Assembly (NCBI RefSeq): GCF_024734895.1
Contig: NZ_CP091430.1
Coordinates: 7,255,501 to 7,319,500 of the forward strand
Length of the DNA stretch: 64,000 bases
Source: Paenibacillus spongiae
GTDB lineage: Bacteria; Bacillota; Bacilli; Paenibacillales; Paenibacillaceae
Direction: 5' to 3'
Below are positions 32,928-41,073 of the stretch, piece by piece. Within the stretch, counting starts at the first letter, position 1. Each line of letters starts with the position of its first letter. A program made the translations under genes and the position numbers. Below the pieces are notes generated by a model. It did not search any database. It saw nothing but the letters and a program-made list of their open reading frames with translations, and was not told the origin of the DNA.

Positions 32928-33854
32928 ATGCTTGACTCGATGTATGGTGCAGTCGAGCTCGGTCTGCTGTACAGCTTGATGGCGCTTGGCGTCTACATTA
33001 CATTCCGTATTCTCGATTTCCCCGACTTGACCGTGGACGGGAGCTTCGCAACGGGAGGCGCGGTTGCCGCCGTCCTGCTGTCGAACGGATATTCACTTTG
33101 GATTGCCTTGATTACGGCCTTTCTTGCGGGTTCAGCAGCGGGCCTCTGCACAGGGCTTCTGCACACCAAGGGCAAAATCAACGGACTGCTGTCCGGGATC
33201 CTGATGATGATCGCGCTCCATTCGATCAATCTTCGCATCATGGGCAAGCCGAATACGTCCTTGCTTGGCTTAGAGCCCCTGTTCTCTTCCATATCTCCGA
33301 TATGGTTGAAGCTTATCGTCGTGGCCATCTGCATTCTCTTCATCAAATTTCTGCTCGACATGTTCTTCCGCACCGACCTGGGACTTGCGCTCCGGGCGAC
33401 CGGCGACAATCCCCGCATGATCCGCAGCTTCGGGGCCAATACGGATAATACGAAGATGCTCGGCATCAGCTTGTCCAACGGTCTGGTCGCCTTGTCGGGC
33501 GGTCTGATCGCCCAGCAATCCAGTTATGCCGATATCTCGATGGGTGTCGGGATCATCGTCATCGGTCTGGCATCCGTCATTATCGGCGAAGCGATCCTGG
33601 GGGCGCGCACCATCTTCATGGCGACGCTTGCCGCTGTGCTGGGCTCCATCATCTACCGGATCGTCGTCGCGCTCGCCCTGCGCGTGGAATGGCTCGAGGC
33701 TTCGGATTTGAAGCTCATCACCGCCTTGCTTGTTATCGTGGCGCTCGTGCTTCCTTCTGCGCGGAGGTCGATGAAGCAGAAGAGCATGGCCAGGAAGCGG
33801 TCGGCTCAGCTTGCCGCCGAAGCATCGAAGACGTCAACAGGAGGTGCGCGTTAA
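32928..33854 (+). CDS. ABC transporter permease, TrpY type
   Basis: A 308-aa membrane protein of the LivH/TrpY type with about eight helices. FRILDFPDLTVDGSFATGGA near the N-terminus and LRATGDNPRMIRSFGAN (cytoplasmic coupling loop) are typical. It pairs with the binding protein upstream and the ATPase downstream. The stop TAA overlaps the next start (TAATG). AGGAGGAC precedes the ATG. Confidence 0.9.
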   Translation: MLDSMYGAVELGLLYSLMALGVYITFRILDFPDLTVDGSFATGGAVAAVLLSNGYSLWIALITAFLAGSAAGLCTGLLHTKGKINGLLSGILMMIALHSINLRIMGKPNTSLLGLEPLFSSISPIWLKLIVVAICILFIKFLLDMFFRTDLGLALRATGDNPRMIRSFGANTDNTKMLGISLSNGLVALSGGLIAQQSSYADISMGVGIIVIGLASVIIGEAILGARTIFMATLAAVLGSIIYRIVVALALRVEWLEASDLKLITALLVIVALVLPSARRSMKQKSMARKRSAQLAAEASKTSTGGAR

Positions 33855-34648
33855 TGCTCGAACTATCCAACGTGTCGAAGCTGTTCTATCCCGGAAGCCC
33901 GGATGAGAAGATCGCCTTGTTCGGCATTAACCTGAAGCTGAATCCCGGCGACTTCATTACCGTCATCGGCAGCAACGGCGCCGGCAAATCGACGCTCATG
34001 AACATCATATCCGGCGTTATGACTCCGGACACCGGCCACGTCAAGATCAACGACTCGGCGATCACGCATCTTCAAGAGCATCAGCGCAGCCGCTGGGTCG
34101 GACGCGTCTTCCAGGACCCAATGGCAGGCACTGCACCGAATATGACGATTGAAGAGAATCTCGCCATGGCCTATTCTCGCGATAAGTCGCGCGGTCTGGG
34201 GTTCGGTACGACAGCAAGAAGGCGCAAGCTGTTCCTTGAACAGCTTCAACGGCTTAATCTGGGCTTGGAAAATCGGTTCAGGGCGAAGGTCGGCCAGCTG
34301 TCCGGCGGCGAACGCCAAGCGCTAAGCCTGTTGATGGCGACGTTCACGAGACCGCAAATCCTGCTGCTTGACGAGCATACGGCCGCGCTGGACCCGTCCA
34401 GGGCGGAGCTGATCACGCGTCTGACCGACAGCATCGTCCGGGAGATGAATCTGACGACGCTGATGGTTACCCATAACATGGAGCAGGCGATCCGGCTTGG
34501 CAACCGGCTCATCATGATGGACAAGGGACGGATCATCCTCGATGTGAACGAAGAGCGGAAGAAGACGCTGACCGTCGAGCAGCTGCTTGGCGAATTCGAG
34601 CAGATCAGCGGCCATAAGATGGCCGACGACCGCGTCGTATTCGGGTAG
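33854..34648 (+). CDS. ABC transporter ATP-binding protein, TrpZ type
   Basis: A 264-aa ATPase. It has Walker A GSNGAGKST, Q-loop VFQDPMAGTA, signature LSGGERQALSL and Walker B ILLLDEHTAALDP, in which His replaces the usual Pro of DEP. ATG at 33854 with AGGAGG upstream, overlapping the permease stop. It completes the TrpXYZ-type transporter. Confidence 0.92.
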   Translation: MLELSNVSKLFYPGSPDEKIALFGINLKLNPGDFITVIGSNGAGKSTLMNIISGVMTPDTGHVKINDSAITHLQEHQRSRWVGRVFQDPMAGTAPNMTIEENLAMAYSRDKSRGLGFGTTARRRKLFLEQLQRLNLGLENRFRAKVGQLSGGERQALSLLMATFTRPQILLLDEHTAALDPSRAELITRLTDSIVREMNLTTLMVTHNMEQAIRLGNRLIMMDKGRIILDVNEERKKTLTVEQLLGEFEQISGHKMADDRVVFG

Positions 34649-34674
34649 TTGGCCTGGCAGAGAGCGATTTGAAG

Positions 34675-34720
34675 AGAGGGCTGGCCCTAAAGTCTTGTTG
34701 ACTTTAGGCCAGCCCTCTTT
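34675..34720. terminator. Strong bidirectional terminator
   Basis: A long stem of about 19 bp (arms AGAGGGCTGGCC..., with one bulged C) between the convergent ATPase and ABC-F genes, with T-runs on both sides. Confidence 0.9.
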
Positions 34721-34750
34721 GTCATATCCCGATAGCGGCGCGGTCCCGGC

Positions 34751-36715
34751 TCATGAATGCTCTTGCGCCAGCATCCACTCTTCATACAGCCGGTCGAGCT
34801 TCTCCTGTACGGCCTCCCGCTCTGCCCATACCGCTGCCAGCTCCTCTTCATAACGAGGCTCCGGAGGTTCTCCGGACAGCTTATCCAACCGGGCATCCAG
34901 CTCGGCCAGCCGGCTCTCCTCGCGGGCTATGGCCGGCTCCAGCTGCCCCGCAGCAGCTTTCGCCTTTCCTGGACGCGCATCATTAACCACCCTGGACTCA
35001 TCCGGCTCAGAAGCAGACCGTTTGGCCGCGGCGACGGGTGCCTGCTCTCTGCCCATGCTCCGGCTGGACCCTCTGCCTGCTTGCAGCTGCAGCCGTTTCT
35101 CCTGGTAGGCATCAAATCCGCCCAGATATACGGTCACTTGCCCCCGGTCAAGCTCCCATACTTTGTCGGCCAACCGGTTGATGAAGTACCTGTCGTGCGT
35201 AACAGCCAGCAGAGTCCCGCTAAATTCCTCCAGCGCCTCTTCCAGCGCTTCCCTAGAAGCGATATCCATGTGGTTGGTCGGCTCATCGAGAATAAGCAGA
35301 TTCGGTTTGCGAATCATAAGCAGCGCAAGCCGCAGCCGCGTCCACTCGCCCCCGGAGAGCTGGCCTACCGCTTTGAATACATCTGCTCCATAGAACAAAT
35401 ACTTTGCAAGCCGCGAGCGGGCTTCCCCTTCCTCCAGACCGGCCTCTTCGCGGAAATAGGCCAGAACGGATAACCGGCCGTCTCCCGGCGGATCTGCCTG
35501 AGCCAGGTAGCCGATTTCTACCCGGGAGCCCCACTCAATCGTCCCCTCGTCGGCATCTCCCTCGCCGAGAAGAAGCTTGATGAATGTCGATTTGCCGGAA
35601 CCGTTGCGTCCGACGAGCATGATTTTGTCGCCGTATTCCAATTCGCCGTTCATGCCGCTCAGCACTGGATTGGCTCCATAGCTCTTGGTCACCCCTTCGA
35701 ACCGGATCACCTTTCGGCCGGAACGGTCCGCTTGCGAGAGCCCGAACTCCGCCCCCTTCCTCTCCAATACCGGACGCTTGACCTTCTCCATCCGATCCAG
35801 CGCCTTCCTCATCGAAGCCGCGCGGCGGAAGAACTTCTCATTATCTCCGACTCGCCCCCATTCCTCCAGCTTGCGAATCGTTTCCTTCATCTTCTTCATC
35901 TGCTTCTGCTGTTCTTGGTAGTCGGCGAATTGCTGGAGCAGCTTCTCTTCCTTCTCCTTCACGTAGCCGGTGTAATTGGTCAGGTACGTATGCGCCTCGC
36001 CATCCTCCAGATCGATAATCTTCGTCACGACCCGGTCCAGGAAGGTACGGTCATGGGAGACAATGAGGCATGTGCCGTCATACTGGCCGATGAACGTCTC
36101 CAGCCACTCGACGCCGGCCATATCCAGATGGTTGGTCGGCTCATCCAGCAGCAGCAATTCAGGCCCGCGAATCAGCATTGCGGCAAGACCGATCTTGGTC
36201 TGCTCCCCTCCGGAGAGGGTGTCGAACCGCCGGACGTAGAACTCTTTGGCAATCTGGAGGCCCCCTGCGATCTGGTCGATTCGCGCCTCCATCTCGTAGC
36301 CGCCTTCACGCTCGAAGCGTTCCTGCAGCTTGGCATACTCCTCCAGCATCCGGCTCAGCCGGTCCGGATCCTCCGCAGCTTCCGGATCGGACATGCCTAG
36401 CTCCAGGATGCTCATATTGGCCCTGCAATCGAGCAGTTCCCGATAGCCTGAAGCCAGCACGTCATGGACGGTAGACTCGCTCCATTCCTCCGGCACTTGC
36501 GCCAAGTAGCCGATCTGCGTATCCTTGCGGATTGACAGCTGCCCCTCATCCGGCTTCAGTTCCTTGGCGAGCAGACGCAGCAGCGTCGTCTTGCCGCTTC
36601 CGTTGCGGCCAACGAGCCCGACCCTTTCCCGTTCATGAATATCGAATGTCACATCCTCCAGAACGAGCTGGGCACCATGGTATTGCTTTATATTTTGACT
36701 ATTTACGATCAACAT
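34751..36715 (-). CDS. ABC-F ATPase, probable ribosomal protection type
   Basis: A 654-aa soluble protein with two ABC domains and no membrane part. Walker A occurs twice (GRNGSGKTT and GRNGSGKST), LSGGEQTK and LSGGEWTR are the signatures, and DEPTNHLD and DEPTNHMD follow Walker B. The interdomain linker (about 245-330, RRAASMRKALDRMEK) is the arm that enters the ribosomal exit/peptidyl-transferase site in Vga/VmlR-type proteins. A coiled C-terminal extension (about 590-654) follows. An upstream 47-codon leader ORF and terminator match antibiotic-induced attenuation known for this family. Drug specificity cannot be read. Confidence 0.88.
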   Translation of the reverse strand: MLIVNSQNIKQYHGAQLVLEDVTFDIHERERVGLVGRNGSGKTTLLRLLAKELKPDEGQLSIRKDTQIGYLAQVPEEWSESTVHDVLASGYRELLDCRANMSILELGMSDPEAAEDPDRLSRMLEEYAKLQERFEREGGYEMEARIDQIAGGLQIAKEFYVRRFDTLSGGEQTKIGLAAMLIRGPELLLLDEPTNHLDMAGVEWLETFIGQYDGTCLIVSHDRTFLDRVVTKIIDLEDGEAHTYLTNYTGYVKEKEEKLLQQFADYQEQQKQMKKMKETIRKLEEWGRVGDNEKFFRRAASMRKALDRMEKVKRPVLERKGAEFGLSQADRSGRKVIRFEGVTKSYGANPVLSGMNGELEYGDKIMLVGRNGSGKSTFIKLLLGEGDADEGTIEWGSRVEIGYLAQADPPGDGRLSVLAYFREEAGLEEGEARSRLAKYLFYGADVFKAVGQLSGGEWTRLRLALLMIRKPNLLILDEPTNHMDIASREALEEALEEFSGTLLAVTHDRYFINRLADKVWELDRGQVTVYLGGFDAYQEKRLQLQAGRGSSRSMGREQAPVAAAKRSASEPDESRVVNDARPGKAKAAAGQLEPAIAREESRLAELDARLDKLSGEPPEPRYEEELAAVWAEREAVQEKLDRLYEEWMLAQEHS

Positions 36716-36756
36716 AATGGATCCTCCTGTTTATGAAGACCCTAGCCAGAAACGAC

Positions 36757-36790
36757 AAAAAAGAGCCGCGGGAAAAGCCCCGCGACCCTC
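36757..36790 (-). terminator. Attenuator terminator in the ABC-F leader
   Basis: A stem of about 10 bp (GGGTCGCGGG/CCCGCGGCTC, one wobble and one mismatch) is followed by TTTTTT on the minus strand, between the leader ORF stop and the ABC-F start. Confidence 0.8.
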
Positions 36791-36811
36791 TCGGATACAA
36801 TCCGTCTGAGG

Positions 36812-36955
36812 TTAAGGTAGGCGTCTTTTCGCGAATGGTGAAACCGTATGGGCATAATTGGACAGACTTCTCCCGTCTTGGGAAAAAGCATGCACAATGC
36901 CAGCCATCGCCATTGGCAGTTGGCTGATCCGGTTGTTCACCGATTCGCGATTCAT
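36812..36955 (-). CDS. Leader peptide ORF ahead of the ABC-F gene (47 aa)
   Basis: ATG at 36955 follows AAGGAGGTGAGGTAGG, a near-perfect ribosome binding site. The 47-codon frame starts MNRESVNNRISQLPMAMAG and ends KRRLP before TAA, 22 bases from the terminator stem. In known ABC-F genes (vmlR, vgaA, msr) a drug-stalled ribosome on a leader ORF lets an antiterminator form. The site strength, position and following terminator support the same control. The leader is longer than many known ones. Confidence 0.6.
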   Translation of the reverse strand: MNRESVNNRISQLPMAMAGIVHAFSQDGRSLSNYAHTVSPFAKRRLP

Positions 36956-37163
36956 CCTACCTCACCTCCTTCACGTTCACTTCCTTACAATTTACCACAA
37001 CTATTCCAGTGTTGGCAACTCGATCGGTAACACTGCGATAATAGCGGACAAGCCCCCCTCGTTCATGATGGCATCTCGATGAGCTTCATTGCCCGCTTAT
37101 ACAGAAAAGAACGGCAAGCGGACTCTCCCCGCACTGCCGTTCCCCGCCGCTTGCTGTAAAATC
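36956..37163. other. Intergenic region between YceI and the ABC-F leader
   Basis: It holds the yceI terminator (37105-37142) and the promoter region of the ABC-F leader. One GCGGACAAGCC at about 37051 recalls the dispersed GCGGACA repeat. No gene seen. Confidence 0.4.
37105..37142 (-). terminator. Terminator of the YceI gene
   Basis: Stem GAACGGCA/TGCCGTTC with inner pairing, then TTTTCTG on the minus strand. Confidence 0.75.
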
Positions 37164-37697
37164 TTACACTTGCTGCAGCGCTTCGATTTCAATCGAAATC
37201 TTCACTTCATCGCCGATGAGCACGCCGCCAGTCTCCAGCACAGCGTTATACGTCAAGCCGTAGTCGCCCCGCTTGATGCTCCCCAGTGCGCTGAAGCCCG
37301 CTTTCGCATTGCCCCATGGATCCTTGCCGGCGCCCTCGAACGAGACGGCGAACGTTTCTTGGCGGGTAATCCCATGCAGCGTGAAATCGCCGGTTACATT
37401 GTACTCGCCATCGCCCGTCTTCGTAATTTGGCTGGCTTCGAAAGTCATATGCCGGTTGACTTCTACATCGAAGAAGTCGGCGGAGCGCAGATGCGCATCC
37501 CGGTCCGCATTACGCGTATCGATGCTGCTGAGATCGACGCTGAATTTGATGGATGCCGTAGTCAGATCCGCCGGGTCGGCTTCGATCTGGGCCTCGAACG
37601 TATGGAACGTCCCTTTCACCTTCGCGATCATCATATGTTTGACGGAAAAATCAATGCTGCTGTGCGTAGGATCAACCGTCCATTGCGATAATGCCAT
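37164..37697 (-). CDS. YceI family lipid-binding protein
   Basis: A 177-aa lipocalin-like protein without a signal peptide, hence probably cytosolic. The family signature is clear: WTVDPTHSSIDFSVKHMMIAKVKGTF, SIDTRNADRDAHLRSADFFDVE, and GKDPWGNAKAGFSALGSIKR near the end. YceI proteins bind polyisoprenoid or other amphiphilic molecules and respond to alkaline, osmotic or quinone stress. Upstream (37717-37750) a repeated TTAGTTAGTAC/GTAAGTTAA pattern resembles DUF24/MarR-type operators. Confidence 0.92.
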   Translation of the reverse strand: MALSQWTVDPTHSSIDFSVKHMMIAKVKGTFHTFEAQIEADPADLTTASIKFSVDLSSIDTRNADRDAHLRSADFFDVEVNRHMTFEASQITKTGDGEYNVTGDFTLHGITRQETFAVSFEGAGKDPWGNAKAGFSALGSIKRGDYGLTYNAVLETGGVLIGDEVKISIEIEALQQV

Positions 37698-37716
37698 GAT
37701 ATTTTCCTCCTCGTGT

Positions 37717-37750
37717 TTAACTTACTTTTAATAATGTACTAACTAATTTT
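37717..37750 (-). promoter_or_regulatory. Possible repressor site upstream of yceI
   Basis: TTAGTTAGTAC and AAGTAAGTTAA half-sites in AT-rich DNA before the start. The shape resembles the namA site at 1653-1670. Inference only. The rest of 37751-38057 shows no gene. Confidence 0.3.
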
Positions 37751-38057
37751 AATTTATGAACCTATTGTAGTTCCCCATCCCATCTTTTGTCAATCCCTTT
37801 TCGATATCGATTATTTCCATAACGGAGCAATTTTAGCATTTTGGATTAATACTGAATCTCAGATGACCGATATATATAACAACAAGCTTAAAGAGACGGG
37901 CTTTGGTTCAGAGTTTGTTCAGTGCGATTCATTATAATGAACGAAAGAGCTGCGCAGTAAGAACGATGTCATTGTTCGATAGTCATGCTTCGCATGTCTA
38001 ATAGATCGTTGAAAGATGATCTGCAGCATGAAAAATAAATATTGAGGAGTGGTTATT

Positions 38058-39347
38058 TTGTTCAGAAGAAAATGGTTTAAGCCTGCCGGGATTGCATTAT
38101 TGGCCTTTACTATGATCTCGGTCCCCGCAGCGCAGGCATCAGGAATTATGTTGAATGTCGATGGCAATTTGGTACAGCAAAGCGTCCAGCCAACTGTGCT
38201 GAAGGGAACGGTGCTTGTTCCCGCCAAACAGATTGCGGATACGTTCGGCGCTGTACCGCAATGGGACAATGAGACCAAGACGTTAAAGCTCACGAAGAAT
38301 GATATCATCGTTGCATTTATACTTGGCAGTCCCACGGCGACAGTAACGACCGGTTCCGACACGGCTGAAGTCACGCTGGAGCAGCCTGCTCAAATGATTA
38401 ATAACAACCTGATGGTTCCGGTGCGGTTTTTGGCAGATCTGTACGGGGCGACAGTAGAATGGAACCAAAGCAAGAAAATGGTCATGCTCACGACGAATGC
38501 GGCAGAGACGAAAGGCATCACTGGACCTAAAGGCGATAAGGGCGAAATAGGTGATAAAGGCGAAAAAGGCGACAAGGGTGATAAGGGCGACCAAGGTCCG
38601 GCAGGCTCGACCGGTCCATCGGGAGCCACGGGCAACAAGGGCGATCAAGGCTCAGCAGGTCCGGCTGGCCCGGCAGGTCCGCAAGGCTCGGTGGGTCCAG
38701 CAGGTCAAGAGGGTCCGCAAGGCCCGGCAGGTGCGGTAGGTCCGGCTGGCCCGGCAGGTCCGCAAGGCCCGGTGGGTCCAACAGGTCCAGAGGGTCCGCA
38801 AGGCCCGGCAGGTGCGGTAGGTCCGGCAGGTCCGCAAGGCCCGGCAGGCTCGGGTGGAACGAATTTTGCCGAAACAGGGTTCTCCGCATTTCTCCCGCAA
38901 TTGAATACCGCTCAGTCTGCCCGATTGACTGGCTGGAGCACAGCTGCCCCATACTACGGTGGAGCAAACTTTAATCCCACAGGAAGCTTTGTTGTCCCCG
39001 CAACAGGCAAATATACGATAAAAGCAACGATAAATTATCAATTGACTGCTCCGCAAAATGTTTCCTTGGGAGCTGGTGTGAACCCCTATTTCTCGATTAA
39101 ACGCACGGCACCGAGTCAAACCGAATTGCTGAAAGGATATCTCCCGATCCTTGATGTCAATATTGCGCTTGTGCTTACTTTAAGAGCGGCGCTTGGCAGC
39201 GGTACCGTAACGTTGGAGGGAGATGCCAGTCTGACGGCCGGAGATACGATCGAGTTGTTTTACGAATCGAGCGGGATGACGCTGGGTCTCAATATTAGCA
39301 ATGTCGTATGGTCGATGCATCAAATTACCGGAAACTCCCCGACGTAA
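38058..39347 (+). CDS. Surface collagen-like protein with copper-amine-oxidase N-like domain
   Basis: A 429-aa protein. I choose the TTG at 38058 (TTGAGGAG, 8 bases upstream) rather than GTG at 38049. Signal peptide about 1-28. Residues about 30-147 form a copper amine oxidase N-terminal-like domain, common in Paenibacillus wall proteins (GTVLVPAKQIADTFGA, NNNLMVPVRFLADLYGA). Residues about 153-266 are 38 uninterrupted Gly-X-Y triplets, charged (GDKGEKGDK) in the first third and Pro/Ala-rich (GPAGPQGPV) after. The C-terminal 160 residues have a jelly-roll feel like BclA/C1q heads and may trimerise the stalk. Confidence 0.88.
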   Translation: MFRRKWFKPAGIALLAFTMISVPAAQASGIMLNVDGNLVQQSVQPTVLKGTVLVPAKQIADTFGAVPQWDNETKTLKLTKNDIIVAFILGSPTATVTTGSDTAEVTLEQPAQMINNNLMVPVRFLADLYGATVEWNQSKKMVMLTTNAAETKGITGPKGDKGEIGDKGEKGDKGDKGDQGPAGSTGPSGATGNKGDQGSAGPAGPAGPQGSVGPAGQEGPQGPAGAVGPAGPAGPQGPVGPTGPEGPQGPAGAVGPAGPQGPAGSGGTNFAETGFSAFLPQLNTAQSARLTGWSTAAPYYGGANFNPTGSFVVPATGKYTIKATINYQLTAPQNVSLGAGVNPYFSIKRTAPSQTELLKGYLPILDVNIALVLTLRAALGSGTVTLEGDASLTAGDTIELFYESSGMTLGLNISNVVWSMHQITGNSPT

Positions 39348-39372
39348 CCCGCATTTTGCAGCAATTGAAATG

Positions 39373-39408
39373 GCCCGAAGCGGCACTAGCCGCACTCGGG
39401 CTATTTTT
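39373..39408 (+). terminator. Terminator of the collagen-like gene
   Basis: Stem GCCCGAAGCGGC/GCCGCACTCGGGC (small asymmetry), ACTA loop, then TATTTTT. The rest of 39409-39652 holds only two direct copies of TTYTGCAGCAATTGA (39354 and 39429 regions) and the ddh promoter region. Confidence 0.85.
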
Positions 39409-39652
39409 GATATCGATCACTCTCATTCTGCAGCAATTGACACAAATAAGATGAATTCCGGACTGCCGACTACACGATTTGTGCAAATAATAGGGCAAAA
39501 ACTGCAAATAAAATTGAACGGAAAGCAGCGGCATACTTCTGAAAAAATTGCTATAATGACGAGATGGGTAAGCTTTGTGTGTGGGGATGATCAACCACCG
39601 CTTTAAGGGACTACCGGAAGATGCATTCAATCTTTTGTGGAGGTTAACAAGA

Positions 39653-40636
39653 ATGAGTAACAGCATTAGAATAGGAATCGTCGGTTATGGCAATTTGGGC
39701 AAAGGCGTTGTCTCTGCAATCGGGCAAAATCCGGACATGGAGCTTGTCGGTATTTTCACACGCCGGGAACCTTCTACCCTGAACAACCCGGACGGATTGA
39801 AATTTCTTCATGTGCGCGAGGTCGAGCAGTACTCGAACGAAATCGACATTATGATCCTATGCGGCGGCTCTGCAACGGATCTGCCTGAGCAAGGACCTCA
39901 CTTCGCCACCATGTTCAACACCGTGGACAGCTTCGACACCCACGCGAAAATCCCCGAATACTTCGAGCAAGTCAACCAATCGGCCGTCAAATCCGGCAAA
40001 GTCGCTGTCATCTCCACCGGCTGGGATCCAGGCATGTTCTCCTTAAACCGGCTGATGGCGGAATCCATTCTTAGCGAAGGCACCGACTACACGTTCTGGG
40101 GCAAAGGCGTCAGCCAAGGGCATTCCGATGCGATCCGCCGCGTGCCGGGCGTGAAGGCCGGCGTACAGTACACGGTACCGGTTCAATCGGTTATCGACGC
40201 GATCCGCAACGGAGAAACGCCTGCGCTTTCCACTCGCGAGAAGCATCTGCGGGAATGCTTTGTCGTCGCGGAAGAGAATGCCGACCGGGAACGCATCACG
40301 AACGATATCGTTTCGATGCCAAACTATTTTGCCGATTACGATACAACGGTTCACTTCATCACGCAAGAAGAGCTGGAAGCGAATCACGCAGAGATGCCTC
40401 ATGGCGGGTTCGTGATCCGCAGCGGCGTAACCGGAAAGAACAACCGTCAAATTATAGAATACTCTCTAAAGCTCGCCAGCAATCCCGAATTTACCGCCAG
40501 CGTGCTTGTTGCATATGCGAGGGCCGCTTACCGCCTATCCAAGGAAGGCGTATCCGGCGCCAAGACCGTCTTCGATATCGCGCCAGGCTATTTATCACCG
40601 AAGTCGCCGGAGCAGCTAAGAGCAGAGCTTCTGTAA
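39653..40636 (+). CDS. ddh: meso-Diaminopimelate D-dehydrogenase
   Basis: A 327-aa NADPH-dependent enzyme that aminates L-2-amino-6-oxopimelate to meso-diaminopimelate in one step, bypassing the acetylase/succinylase branches of lysine and wall precursor synthesis. N-terminal Rossmann motif GIVGYGNLGKGV; CGGSATDLPEQGP, NTVDSFDTHAKIPEY and STGWDPGMFSLNR are diagnostic. The length equals the family. ATG at 39653 with GGAGG 8 bases upstream. The next gene, gdhA, is another NADPH-dependent ammonia-fixing dehydrogenase, separated by 437 bp. Confidence 0.95.
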   Translation: MSNSIRIGIVGYGNLGKGVVSAIGQNPDMELVGIFTRREPSTLNNPDGLKFLHVREVEQYSNEIDIMILCGGSATDLPEQGPHFATMFNTVDSFDTHAKIPEYFEQVNQSAVKSGKVAVISTGWDPGMFSLNRLMAESILSEGTDYTFWGKGVSQGHSDAIRRVPGVKAGVQYTVPVQSVIDAIRNGETPALSTREKHLRECFVVAEENADRERITNDIVSMPNYFADYDTTVHFITQEELEANHAEMPHGGFVIRSGVTGKNNRQIIEYSLKLASNPEFTASVLVAYARAAYRLSKEGVSGAKTVFDIAPGYLSPKSPEQLRAELL

Positions 40637-41073
40637 GCCTCCCTCTCTTTGGTTGATTAGAGTCAAATTTGGGATCGTTAGCCCTATAGAAATACGATGA
40701 ACGGATACACCGTCCATTCCATGCGGACAAGCCTTGAGTGCCGCTATTTTAGCGTTATTCGGAGGCTGTCCGCACCTCATATCATTTGCCGCGCCGCATC
40801 GGACGAAAAGCATGGTTCACTCCCTCTTGAATATGCCAGATCCGAACGAAATCATCACTCTTGTCCGATATCGGCCGGATTTTATCTGCCGAATTGTGGA
40901 TGATATAAACCGTGAAACCAGCGGTTTTATTGGCACTTTTGGCCTTATCACTTTTTTTTTGAGGGGTAATTAAATAATTTTTGTTTTGTTTTTCGCGATA
41001 TTCCCTATATAATTGATAAAAAGTACAAATCTTATGGGGATTTATACAAAAGACAACAGATAGGAGCCCTTGG
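40637..41073. other. Intergenic region with GCGGACA inverted repeat and gdhA promoter
   Basis: No gene is seen. TGCGGACA (40722-40729) and TGTCCGCA (40767-40774) frame a segment containing GCCGCTATTTTAGCGTTATT, related to the copies at 23.4-23.6 kb. A GAAACCAGCGGTTT hairpin is at about 40914-40927. The gdhA promoter is at the right end. Confidence 0.6.
40986..41013 (+). promoter_or_regulatory. Probable gdhA promoter
   Basis: TTGTTT (40986-40991) and TATAAT (41008-41013) separated by 16 bp, about 60 bp before the gdhA start, in AT-rich DNA. Confidence 0.6.
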
